Origin: an uncultured Syntrophobacterales bacterium
GTDB taxonomy: Bacteria; Desulfobacterota; Syntrophia; Syntrophales; UBA5619
Assembly (NCBI GenBank): GCA_903903205.1
Contig: CAIUXU010000182.1
Span: 1 to 14,621, forward strand
Direction: 5' to 3'
Length of the DNA: 14,621 nucleotides
The notes below the pieces were generated by a model. It was given only the letters and a program-made list of their open reading frames with translations. It made no database searches and had not been told where the DNA came from. This document shows, piece after piece, positions 1 to 6,635 of this stretch. Positions within the stretch are counted from its first letter, which is position 1, and the number at the start of each line of letters is the position of its first letter. The position numbers and the translations under genes were made by a program.

Positions 1-355
1 ATGCGTTTTCTGCCGCCAGCTCGGAGACATGGGGTTCGATGATTTTCCGGATGTAGAAGATATCGCGAATGTCATCTTTCTCACTGAACAGGGCCGCCGC
101 CAACGGCTGGATCAAAGCCTCTTCGCTCGAAGCAACAACATAGGTGCCGTTCCCCTGGCGACTCTGGAGGAGTTTCATGGATTCCAGTGTGCGAATGGCC
201 TCTCGAACGGTGGTACGGGAGACCCCGAAGGTATCACTCAGGTCTCGTTCAGAAGGGAGGTGATCGTCCCGCTTCAATTTTCCATCTTCAATGAGCGTTT
301 GGATCTGCTGCACGATATCCTCGTAAGCCTTTTTTTTCTCGACCGGCTTCAGCAT
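1..355 (-). CDS. GntR-family (FadR subfamily) transcriptional regulator, partial
   Basis: The reverse complement reads 118 codons from an ATG at 355 to the window edge with no stop, so the C-terminus is missing. Residues 8-75 form a GntR winged helix-turn-helix: LPSERDLSDTFGVSRTTVRE (33-52) is the typical recognition region, followed by a wing ending near GNGTYVV (68-74). From about residue 95, IRDIFYIRKIIEPH looks like the first helix of the FCD ligand-binding domain, which places it in the FadR subfamily with PdhR- and LldR-like proteins that bind small organic acids. The ligand cannot be read from this fragment. The start overlaps the end of the upstream ATPase gene by 7 nt, so the two are probably translationally coupled. 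A FadR-type operator palindrome sits upstream of that ATPase gene (2535-2549), suggesting the regulator controls its own operon. Family is certain; target and ligand are inference. Confidence 0.93.
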   Translation of the reverse strand, partial: MLKPVEKKKAYEDIVQQIQTLIEDGKLKRDDHLPSERDLSDTFGVSRTTVREAIRTLESMKLLQSRQGNGTYVVASSEEALIQPLAAALFSEKDDIRDIFYIRKIIEPHVSELAAENA

Positions 356-2496
356 GGCCTGGCCTCATCGCTTTTTCTGAGCTCTTCGATCGCCATTTTA
401 AAGTGTGCTGCGGAGACAGAAAGCTTTTCGTGGTTTTTGCCCTGCTGTTCATGAATCAGGTCCGCAATGGCCAGCATCGTCGCCCTCTTGCAGAGGAACG
501 CAATGTGAGATCCAACCAGCCCCTCGGTAATGCTTGCCAGCACGTCAAGATTCACATCGCCGCCAAGCGGCCTCCCCAGGGTGTGAATGCGGAATATTTC
601 GAGCCGCTCCCTCTCATCCGGGGCACAAAAATTGAGAATATAATCGAGGCGTCCGGGCCGTAGCAGCGCTGGGTCAAGAAGGTCTTCCCGATTGGTAGCC
701 CCGATCACGATCACCTGTGAGAGATCGCTCAACCCATCCAGCTCGTTGAAAAACTGGCTTGCCACACGTTCAAGGGCGCCAGATCCCGTCTCTTCACCAC
801 GTTTTGGAGCCAAGGCATCGATTTCATCGAAAAAGAGAATGGTTGGAGCGGATTGTTTGGCCTTTTTAAATATCCCGTGCAGCGCCTTTTCCGATTCCCC
901 CAGCCACTTCGAAAAAAGGATGGAACTGCTGATCGGGATAAAATTGATGCCGGTTTCTCCGGCCAGAGCCCTGACCATCATCGTCTTCCCGGTTCCGGAA
1001 GGTCCGGACAACAGGACGCCGCGTGACGAAACCTTGCCCGAAGCGAAGAGTTCCGGATATTTCAGCGGCCAGTCGACAATCGAGAGAAGCGTCTCCTTGA
1101 TTTCGGCCAAGCCACCGAGGTCATTGAGCTTCAAGGTTGATCTTTCGTTGAAAAATTCACGGGTTGCGGTAGGTTCAACCTCTCGGAGGGCCGTCAGAAA
1201 ATCTTCGCGGGAAATCCGCATGCTTTCCGGGGTGACAGGGAGACGGTCGGCGTTGCCCAAAGCCCCCACCGGCAGATAGCGCCGCACGGCAGCCATTCCC
1301 GCCTCTTTGCAGAGCGCTTCCAGGTCGGCCCCCACAAAACCGTGGGTAATCTGCGCAATCTGATCAAGGTCGACATCGGATGCAAGGGGCATACGACGGC
1401 TGTGAATCTTCAGGATGGCCCGGCGCCCATCCGCGTGGGGAGCCGAGATGCCGATTTCCCGATCAAAGCGGCCCGGTCTGCGCAAAGCCGGGTCTATCAT
1501 CTCCGGGACATTGGTCGCACCGATCACCAGAACATGACCGCGGGGAACGGTGCCGTCCATGAGGGCAAGCAGTTGCGCGACCACCCTCTTTTCCACATCG
1601 CCAACAACCTCGGCGCGCTTCGGGGCAATGGCGTCAATTTCATCGATAAAGATGACGCTCGGCGCTTTGCGTGTCGCCTCTTCAAAAATTTCACGCAACC
1701 GGGCCTCGCTGTCGCCGTAATATTTCTGGATGATTTCCGGTCCATCGATTTTGATGAAGTGGAGCTTCGCCTCACCCGCAATGGCACGCGCGATGAGGGT
1801 TTTCCCGGTTCCCGGCGCTCCGTAGAGAAGCAGCCCTTTCGGCGCCTCGATGCCCAGCCTGTCAAAAATTTCCCCGTAACGGAGCGGAATTTCCACCATC
1901 TCCCGAATGGATCTCAGCTCCCGTTCCAATCCACCGATATCTTCATAAGAGATGCGGGAGTCTGCTGGTTCGGTATAGTCGGGCTTGTTTACTTTGAACT
2001 TGGTGTGCTGGTTGATGATGACTGCGCCGGAGGGCGAAGCGCCGTCTACTGAAAAGAAACGGTCCTTGCCTCCAAAAAGAGGAATGTTCACTTTGTCGCC
2101 GGCAATGACCGCCAAACCCTGCAGGACCTTGCCGATATATCCAACCTCGTTTTCGTCGGGCCACCAGTTTCCGGAATCGATCGGGGTAAGCACGATCATG
2201 GTTGCGGTTTTCCGCGGCGCCTTTTTAATCTTCACCGTGCCGCCAATCTGAACCTTGGCGTTCTCACGGGTGTTTCCGTCAATCTGGACCATTTTTTTGC
2301 CGAAATGCTCGGGGAAAATCCCTGAAATTCTGGCAACTGTGTTTTTTTCTCCTATGATTTCAACAATGTCTCCAAGAGAAGCACCCAAGGCCTTGATATC
2401 ATCAGGATCAAAGCGTGCCAATCCCTTGCCAACATCTTCGATGAAAACCTCTGCCACTTTTAATTCGATTTCAGATACCAGAGAGTCGTCGCGCAT
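349..2496 (-). CDS. CDC48/VCP-like AAA+ ATPase with two AAA domains
   Basis: A 715-residue, full-length CDC48-type protein. Residues about 5-92 match the double-psi barrel N domain, and 110-170 the second N subdomain. AAA domain 1 has Walker A GAPGTGKT (226-233), Walker B VIFIDEID (281-288) and an arginine-finger region RRPGRFD (339-345). AAA domain 2 has GPSGTGKT (498-505), ILFFDEID (553-560) and LLRPGRLD (611-617). Both ATP sites look intact. The pore loops are KYYGDSE (258-264) in D1 and KWLGESE (530-536) in D2; the aromatic D1 loop resembles archaeal Cdc48/VAT rather than eukaryotic p97. Family members are hexameric unfoldases that thread substrates. The C-terminus (EARPC) lacks an HbYX proteasome-docking motif. 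Start ATG 2496 has AGAGG five bases upstream. It is first in a two-gene unit with a FadR-type regulator. Substrates are unknown. Confidence 0.95.
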   Translation of the reverse strand: MRDDSLVSEIELKVAEVFIEDVGKGLARFDPDDIKALGASLGDIVEIIGEKNTVARISGIFPEHFGKKMVQIDGNTRENAKVQIGGTVKIKKAPRKTATMIVLTPIDSGNWWPDENEVGYIGKVLQGLAVIAGDKVNIPLFGGKDRFFSVDGASPSGAVIINQHTKFKVNKPDYTEPADSRISYEDIGGLERELRSIREMVEIPLRYGEIFDRLGIEAPKGLLLYGAPGTGKTLIARAIAGEAKLHFIKIDGPEIIQKYYGDSEARLREIFEEATRKAPSVIFIDEIDAIAPKRAEVVGDVEKRVVAQLLALMDGTVPRGHVLVIGATNVPEMIDPALRRPGRFDREIGISAPHADGRRAILKIHSRRMPLASDVDLDQIAQITHGFVGADLEALCKEAGMAAVRRYLPVGALGNADRLPVTPESMRISREDFLTALREVEPTATREFFNERSTLKLNDLGGLAEIKETLLSIVDWPLKYPELFASGKVSSRGVLLSGPSGTGKTMMVRALAGETGINFIPISSSILFSKWLGESEKALHGIFKKAKQSAPTILFFDEIDALAPKRGEETGSGALERVASQFFNELDGLSDLSQVIVIGATNREDLLDPALLRPGRLDYILNFCAPDERERLEIFRIHTLGRPLGGDVNLDVLASITEGLVGSHIAFLCKRATMLAIADLIHEQQGKNHEKLSVSAAHFKMAIEELRKSDEARPC

Positions 2497-2534
2497 AAAA
2501 ACCTCTATTACATTTTCAGGTTAATAATTGGACC

Positions 2535-2549
2535 GGTGGTTGGACCACC
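2535..2549. promoter_or_regulatory. Probable FadR/GntR-type operator palindrome
   Basis: Perfect inverted repeat GGTGGT-TGG-ACCACC centred on 2542, with the core TGGT-N3-ACCA. FadR-subfamily GntR regulators characteristically bind TNGT-N3-ACNA sites. It lies 38 bp upstream of the ATPase start and just downstream of the TTGACA box of the minus-strand promoter, where a bound protein would block transcription. The motif TTGGACC occurs twice here, at 2528-2534 and 2540-2546, 12 bp apart, so a second half-site may exist. The link to the regulator encoded at 1-355 is inference. Confidence 0.6.
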
Positions 2550-2558
2550 TGGCGATAA

Positions 2559-2587
2559 TGCCTATTACGCCCTTTGCTGTTTGTCAA
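2559..2587 (-). promoter_or_regulatory. Candidate sigma-70-type promoter for the CDC48-GntR unit
   Basis: On the minus strand a perfect -35 box TTGACA occupies 2587-2582. A 17-bp spacer leads to TAGGCA at 2564-2559, a poor -10 element; CATTAT at 2560-2555 lies 21 bp from the -35 box. Transcription would start near 2552, placing the palindrome 2535-2549 immediately downstream. The -35 match and location are seen; the -10 assignment is uncertain. Confidence 0.4.
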
Positions 2588-2608
2588 GAAGTATTTTAAA
2601 AATATTTT
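2581..2608 (+). promoter_or_regulatory. Candidate promoter for the TVP38-CorC pair
   Basis: On the plus strand TTGTCA (2581-2586, 5 of 6 to the -35 consensus) is followed after 16 bp by TATTTT (2603-2608, 4 of 6 to the -10 consensus) in an AT-rich tract. A perfect TATAAT lies at 2609-2614 but has no well-spaced -35 box. The -35 box overlaps that of the divergent minus-strand promoter on the same seven bases. The leader to the ATG at 2753 would be about 137 nt. Confidence 0.35.
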
Positions 2609-2689
2609 TATAATATCCCTCTTTACAATCACCCGCCCTTTTGTTAATGAGTGCGAAAATTCTTGCCGATCAGAAGCGCGAGTTGTGGA

Positions 2690-2741
2690 GTCGTTTCGAC
2701 GCTGCCCGATTTTCGGGGAAGTGAGATCTGACGGTTAACCG
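2690..2741. other. Short inverted repeats in the leader of the TVP38 gene
   Basis: Three small symmetric elements stand in a row upstream of the ATG at 2753: GTCG-TTT-CGAC (2690-2700), CCCGA-TTT-TCGGG (2705-2717) and the perfect 10-bp palindrome CGGTTAACCG (2732-2741). No T-run follows, so they are not terminators. They could be weak leader hairpins or a protein-binding site. No known riboswitch class was recognised. Confidence 0.25.
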
Positions 2742-2752
2742 GTCTGGGAACC

Positions 2753-3469
2753 ATGAACAGAGATGCTATTTTAAAAATTTCGTTGCTGCTGGCGCTGCTC
2801 CTTGCCGGCGTTTTTCTTTTCTTCCATTTCGACCTCTACAGCCTTTTCCTCAGCCGGAAGAAGCTCACCCATTTCGTTAGCTCCTTCGGCCCCCTCTCCG
2901 TGGTGATTTTCATCGGTCTCCAGATCCTTCAGGTTCTGCTCGCGCCGATTCCCGGAGAGATCAGTGGTTTCATCGGCGGATATCTCTACGGACCCCTCCT
3001 GGGAACTATCTATTCGACAATCGGTCTTACCATCGGCTCCTGGCTTGCATTTCTGATGGCCCGCTGGCTCGGCCTGCCCTTCGTCGAAAAGATCATCACC
3101 CCCCAGATCATCCAAAAGTATGATTACTTCATGGAGCACCGGGGCATCCCGGTCACCTTCGTCCTGTTTCTGATCCCCGGCTTCCCGAAGGACGCCCTCT
3201 CCTACATCGTCGGCCTCAGCCACATGAGAACGACAACCTTTCTGCTCCTCAGCACTGCCGGACGGCTTCTTGGCACCGTCATGCTCTCCGTGAGCGGAAG
3301 TTGCGCGCGCAATGACCAGAATACCGCCATGGTGGCCATTCTCGGAATCAGCATTCTGATCACACTTCTGGCCTGGTATTACCACGACGCGCTGCTCCAC
3401 CTGCTGAGAAGAAAAGGGAAACCGTGCGAAACCAAGGGGGGAGAGAACACTGGAACCAATCCTGAGTGA
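2753..3469 (+). CDS. TVP38/TMEM64 (DedA-superfamily, SNARE-associated domain) membrane protein
   Basis: A 238-residue polytopic inner-membrane protein. Hydrophobic segments lie near residues 6-25, 47-67, 84-104, 134-154, 160-181 and 191-211. The SNARE_assoc/VTT domain is recognisable from APIPGEISGFIGGYLYGPLL (64-83) and, later, FLIPGFPKDALSYIVGLS (139-156); these are the paired proline- and glycine-rich half-helices of the superfamily. The C-terminal 25 residues are charged and likely cytoplasmic. Members of the DedA/VTT superfamily have been linked to lipid (undecaprenyl phosphate or phospholipid) translocation and envelope homeostasis; the substrate here cannot be read from sequence. It is the first gene of a plus-strand pair, with a CorC-like gene overlapping its end, and is divergent from the CDC48 unit. 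The ribosome-binding site before the ATG is weak (TGGGAACC). Confidence 0.88.
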   Translation: MNRDAILKISLLLALLLAGVFLFFHFDLYSLFLSRKKLTHFVSSFGPLSVVIFIGLQILQVLLAPIPGEISGFIGGYLYGPLLGTIYSTIGLTIGSWLAFLMARWLGLPFVEKIITPQIIQKYDYFMEHRGIPVTFVLFLIPGFPKDALSYIVGLSHMRTTTFLLLSTAGRLLGTVMLSVSGSCARNDQNTAMVAILGISILITLLAWYYHDALLHLLRRKGKPCETKGGENTGTNPE

Positions 3470-4799
3470 ATTAGTTATCATTTTTCTTTTGATTTTGGTC
3501 AACGGCTTTTTCGCCGGCACCGAACTTGCGGTCATTTCCGCGCGCAAGAGCCGGATCGCCAGCCTCGCCTCGGCCGGAAACCGCCAGGCCGAACTTGTCG
3601 AGCAGATCCAGAAAGATCCCCACCGTTTTCTCGCAACCGTCCAGATCGGCGTCACGGTCGTTGGCTCGCTCGCCTCGGCGATCGGCGGTTCAGCGGCGGT
3701 CCAATATCTCAAACCGCTGCTCCAGGCCGTACCCTTACCTTTCATCCACCATGCGGCAGAGCCGATTTCCCTCGCCATCGTAGTGCTGGGGATATCTTAC
3801 CTCTTCCTTGTCCTCGGCGAACTGGCGCCCAAAACCATCGGGCTGCAGTACGCGGACCGGATCGCCTTGAGCGTCGCCCGGCCGATCCATCTGCTCTCGA
3901 TTGTCGCGGCGATAGTCGTCCGGTTTCTGACCTTCTCCAACCGGGCCGTTCTTTCACTTCTCGGAATCACCCCAAAGGGGGGAGCGGCCTTCGTCACCCG
4001 CGAAGAGGTTCAGCATTTCCTCGCAGAGGGAAGCGAAGCGGGCGCACTGACCGAGACCGAGCACCGCTACATCGAGAACATCTTTGAATTCTCGCATACC
4101 ACCGTCCGCGAGGTCATGGTCCCCCGGGCGCGGATGATCGCGATCGACCTGGAGCTGCCGCGGGAGGAGATGCTCCGGACCGTTCGGGAGAATATGTACA
4201 CCCGTTATCCGGTTATCCGGGGTGACATGGACCATGTGGTCGGCTTCGTCCACACGAAGGACATCCTGATCGGAAACCTTTGCACAGAAAAAGAGCTCGA
4301 CATCGCCGGGATCGTCCGCGCCCCGCTGTTCGTTCCGGAAGGGAAAAAGGTGAGCAGCCTCCTCCGGGAGATGCAGCGCAAACGAGTCCAGATGGCGCTT
4401 GTCGTGGACGAGTACGGCATCCTGAGCGGCCTTGCCACAACGGAGGATCTGCTGGAAGAGCTCGTGGGAGAGATTGAGGATGAGCACGACGTCGGCGAGG
4501 TACGCCGGGTGCAGAAGCTCCCGGATGGGAGCCTGCTTGTGGACGCGCTCCTGCCCGTCAATGAAATGGAGGAACATCTCGGCATCACACCCGGCGAGGG
4601 ACTCCCCTACGACACGCTGGCCGGCCTGATTCTCGACCGTCTTGGAAAGTTTCCGGAAAAAGGGGAAAAAATTGAATGGCGGGAGTATCGGCTCTACTGT
4701 GAAGAGGTAACAAAGACGGCCATCCTCAAGGTCCGGATCGTAAAGCGGGAGGAATCATCCGCCGACGCGACGCCTCCCAAAAACGGTGCAGATCGCTAA
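3450..4799 (+). CDS. CNNM/CBS-pair/CorC_HlyC family transporter-like protein ('hemolysin' family), CTG start
   Basis: From CTG 3450 the product is 449 residues; positions below use that numbering. An N-terminal CNNM (DUF21) membrane domain, about 1-175, contains the family hallmark VNGFFAGTELAVISARKSR (17-35). Two CBS domains follow (about 219-275 and 283-340, with LVVDEYG at 317-323), then a C-terminal CorC_HlyC domain (about 353-431, with LPYDTLAGLIL). Relatives are implicated in Mg2+/Co2+ export or resistance, with CBS domains sensing adenine nucleotides; the historical name hemolysin is misleading. The first ATG/GTG/TTG-type start, TTG 3489, would cut the first transmembrane helix in half and has no Shine-Dalgarno. 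CTG 3450 restores the helix (LEPILSELVIIFLLILV) and has AAGGGGGGAGAG ending five bases upstream. It overlaps the preceding gene by 20 nt, suggesting coupling. Family is certain; the CTG start is likely but unproven. Confidence 0.9.
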   Translation: MEPILSELVIIFLLILVNGFFAGTELAVISARKSRIASLASAGNRQAELVEQIQKDPHRFLATVQIGVTVVGSLASAIGGSAAVQYLKPLLQAVPLPFIHHAAEPISLAIVVLGISYLFLVLGELAPKTIGLQYADRIALSVARPIHLLSIVAAIVVRFLTFSNRAVLSLLGITPKGGAAFVTREEVQHFLAEGSEAGALTETEHRYIENIFEFSHTTVREVMVPRARMIAIDLELPREEMLRTVRENMYTRYPVIRGDMDHVVGFVHTKDILIGNLCTEKELDIAGIVRAPLFVPEGKKVSSLLREMQRKRVQMALVVDEYGILSGLATTEDLLEELVGEIEDEHDVGEVRRVQKLPDGSLLVDALLPVNEMEEHLGITPGEGLPYDTLAGLILDRLGKFPEKGEKIEWREYRLYCEEVTKTAILKVRIVKREESSADATPPKNGADR

Positions 4800-4811
4800 T
4801 AACCTGTCCAT

Positions 4812-4849
4812 TTAGCAAAATATCTAAATATAACCTCTGGCCTTGCTAA
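4812..4849. terminator. Possible weak bidirectional terminator between convergent genes
   Basis: The 46-nt gap between the CorC-like gene and rapZ contains the inverted repeat TTAGCAA (4812-4818) / TTGCTAA (4843-4849) with a 24-nt loop. The right arm overlaps the rapZ stop codon. The stem is only 7 bp and no clear U-tract follows in either direction, so termination is a guess from location. Confidence 0.25.
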
Positions 4850-5709
4850 GATTTCCCTATATCGCGGTGGGCAATATGTGTCAGATAGCCTTTCTCTGCA
4901 AAGTAGGCGCCGAGCAGGTTGGCCATCACAACGGAGCGGTGATGGCCGCCGGTGCAGCCTAGGGCGAGGTTGAAACGGGACTTGCCTTCCTTTTCGTAGA
5001 GAGGAATCAAAAATGCCAACAGATCAAACAGTTTCGTGACAAAAGTCCGACCATCTTCCGATTCCAAAACATAATCGCGCACACGGGAATCATGGCCGTC
5101 GCAACTGCGCAACTCCTCCACAAAATGGGGATTGGCGAGGAAACGAACGTCCAGGACCATGTCGGCGTCCGCTGGCAACCCATAGCGGTAGCCGAAGGAG
5201 GTCACATGAATCCCCAGGCTCTTTACCGAAGAGGATCGGAAATGCCGCTGAACGACATCCTTGAGCTGATGGACATTGCAGGAGGTGGTATCGATGACCC
5301 TGTCGGCCATCTGTCTCAAAGGGGCCAGTTTTTCCCTTTCCAGTCGGATGCCGTCCATGATTGAACCAAGCGGGGCCAGAGGGTGGGTGCGTCTCGTCTC
5401 GCTGAAACGGCGCAGGATCGACTCGTCGGTGGCATCGAAAAAAAGGATCTCGATCCGAAGACCTTTTTCCTTGAGTTGGACAAAGATCTGCGGGTATTTT
5501 TCCAGGAACGCCTGCTCCCGGAGATCCATGACCATCGCAACCTGCGAGATCTGTTTGGCCGGATCGGACTGGATTTGCAGAAATTTCGATAGCAAAACCA
5601 CCGGCAGGTTATCGACGCAGAAAAAGCCGATGTCCTCGAGCGCCCGCAAGGCGGTACTCTTGCCGGAACCGGAAAGTCCCGTGATAATGACCACACGAAG
5701 CTGCTTCAT
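4846..5709 (-). CDS. rapZ: RapZ/YvcJ family nucleotide-binding protein (RNase adapter)
   Basis: 287 residues, normal family length. The N-terminal P-loop domain has Walker A GLSGSGKS (11-18) and VDNLP (32-36), and a Walker B-like FFDATD (90-95). The C-terminal domain carries SFGYRYGLPADADMVLDVRF (171-190) and GCTGGHHRSV (251-260), both diagnostic. In E. coli RapZ binds the small RNA GlmZ and recruits RNase E to tune glucosamine-6-phosphate synthase; in Bacillus YvcJ binds and hydrolyses nucleotides. Which role applies here is unknown, because GlmZ-type sRNAs are not expected outside enterobacteria. The ATG overlaps the hprK stop by 4 nt (ATGA), with AAGGGGGG upstream, so translation is coupled. 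It is the last gene of the long minus-strand operon and faces the CorC-like gene tail to tail. Confidence 0.96.
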   Translation of the reverse strand: MKQLRVVIITGLSGSGKSTALRALEDIGFFCVDNLPVVLLSKFLQIQSDPAKQISQVAMVMDLREQAFLEKYPQIFVQLKEKGLRIEILFFDATDESILRRFSETRRTHPLAPLGSIMDGIRLEREKLAPLRQMADRVIDTTSCNVHQLKDVVQRHFRSSSVKSLGIHVTSFGYRYGLPADADMVLDVRFLANPHFVEELRSCDGHDSRVRDYVLESEDGRTFVTKLFDLLAFLIPLYEKEGKSRFNLALGCTGGHHRSVVMANLLGAYFAEKGYLTHIAHRDIGKS

Positions 5710-6617
5710 CCTGATCCCCCCTTGGCATAGTGCTGAGGAGTGAGGACTGAGTTTTTTTTGTCATCCCCGAGCGCTTTTATCGGAGATATGGTTTTACTCA
5801 GCACTTTCTTAACCCGTTCGGCTACCAGCCGGGAATCAACATCCGCCGCAAGATCCCGGCAGGGGAGAGAAACCCCAACCATCTCTTGAAAGGAGGCCCT
5901 CTCCTGCATTGCATTTTTTTCAGTCTCACGGACAAGCCGGACGAGCGCATCCACACGGATTTCCGAAAGAAGGCGCCCTGGCCCGAGCAGATCTGCGGCC
6001 CGGAGAATCCCCCGACCCCGCACGGCAATCCTACCCGCCGTTCTCTGATGGCCGCGCCCATAAACGGCGTCTCCCCTTCCCTTCAGAACGACGGCATCAT
6101 CCGCCACCCAGCGATTGCCTTTGTCCATGAGGGCAAGGCCGCAAGCCGTTTTACCAATCCCGCTTTCACCGAGAAGCAGAACACCGAGACCGCAAACCCG
6201 AACGAGTACGCCGTGGACCATAACCTGCCGCTCACCTCTCTCCCGAAGCAGGCCGGTCAGCCGGCTGTGGAGCAATGAATCGTCGTATCGCGACGAAAAG
6301 ATGGGCGTCTCCGTCTGTTCGGAAAATTGCCGTAGAAAAACGGTTATCTTTTGCTGAGACAGGGCCAGACAGGAGATATTCCGGAAGGAGGATGCGGGAG
6401 CAGAGCGGTTCCATCCGTCTTCATGAGCCCCGCCAACCGCTGGCGGAGTAAGGATCAACATGGAGTGCGGAAAGGGCGTCATCCCGTGAGCCCCCCCTCC
6501 CCCTGCAGAGCGAAGCAGATGACGGACCACCCCGCGGACTCGTGGAGGTGATACAATTTCCGTAATCCCGAGTCTCTCCCCATAAGTGAGGATTTCCTTC
6601 ACCGTTACGGCCCTCAT
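5706..6617 (-). CDS. hprK: HPr kinase/phosphorylase-like protein, divergent
   Basis: 303 residues from ATG 6617, which has GGGAGAG eight bases upstream; ATG 6641 lies inside a REP-like repeat and is less likely. HprK hallmarks seen: the catalytic His135 in VHGVLV, Walker A GESGIGKT (150-157) and VADDAV (171-176). The N-terminal domain ends with SRLTGLLRERGERQ as in true HPr kinases. HprK phosphorylates and dephosphorylates a serine of the PTS carrier HPr. Oddities: the usual E-I-R-G-L-G-I signature is IAVRGRGIL (197-205), losing the Glu; the C-terminal P-V-x-P-G-R-N loop is not recognisable, replaced by VSLPCRDLAADV; and residues 277-287 are encoded by a REP-like repeat, so the last ~27 residues look accreted. 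No HPr gene is nearby. Family call is good; phosphorylase activity is doubtful. Confidence 0.88.
   Translation of the reverse strand: MRAVTVKEILTYGERLGITEIVSPPRVRGVVRHLLRSAGGGGAHGMTPFPHSMLILTPPAVGGAHEDGWNRSAPASSFRNISCLALSQQKITVFLRQFSEQTETPIFSSRYDDSLLHSRLTGLLRERGERQVMVHGVLVRVCGLGVLLLGESGIGKTACGLALMDKGNRWVADDAVVLKGRGDAVYGRGHQRTAGRIAVRGRGILRAADLLGPGRLLSEIRVDALVRLVRETEKNAMQERASFQEMVGVSLPCRDLAADVDSRLVAERVKKVLSKTISPIKALGDDKKNSVLTPQHYAKGGSG
5759..5787. repeat. REP-like palindromic repeat, copy within hprK 3' end
   Basis: TGTCATCCCCGAGCGC followed by TTTTATCGGAGAT shares about 24 of 29 bases with 6636-6664. The arms ATCCCCGA and TCGGAGAT can pair with a loop of about 13 nt. Such palindromes, with ends like GTCATCCCCGA and TCGGGGATC, are typical of dispersed extragenic repeats. 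This copy lies inside the hprK frame and encodes part of its C-terminal tail. An A8 run on the coding strand (5752-5759) adjoins it. Confidence 0.65.
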
Positions 6618-6635
6618 CTGGCAATCTCTCCCTGT

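Noticed and set aside
2497..2752. Small RNA, riboswitch or small gene in the divergent spacer
   Set aside because: Only promoter-like boxes, one palindromic operator and tiny hairpins are visible. No known riboswitch core, no terminator with a U-tract, and no convincing coding frame was seen.
2771..3778. 335-codon open frame on the minus strand
   Set aside because: Antisense to the TVP38-type and CorC-like genes; the translation is low-complexity and charged, and the plus-strand proteins have clear family motifs.
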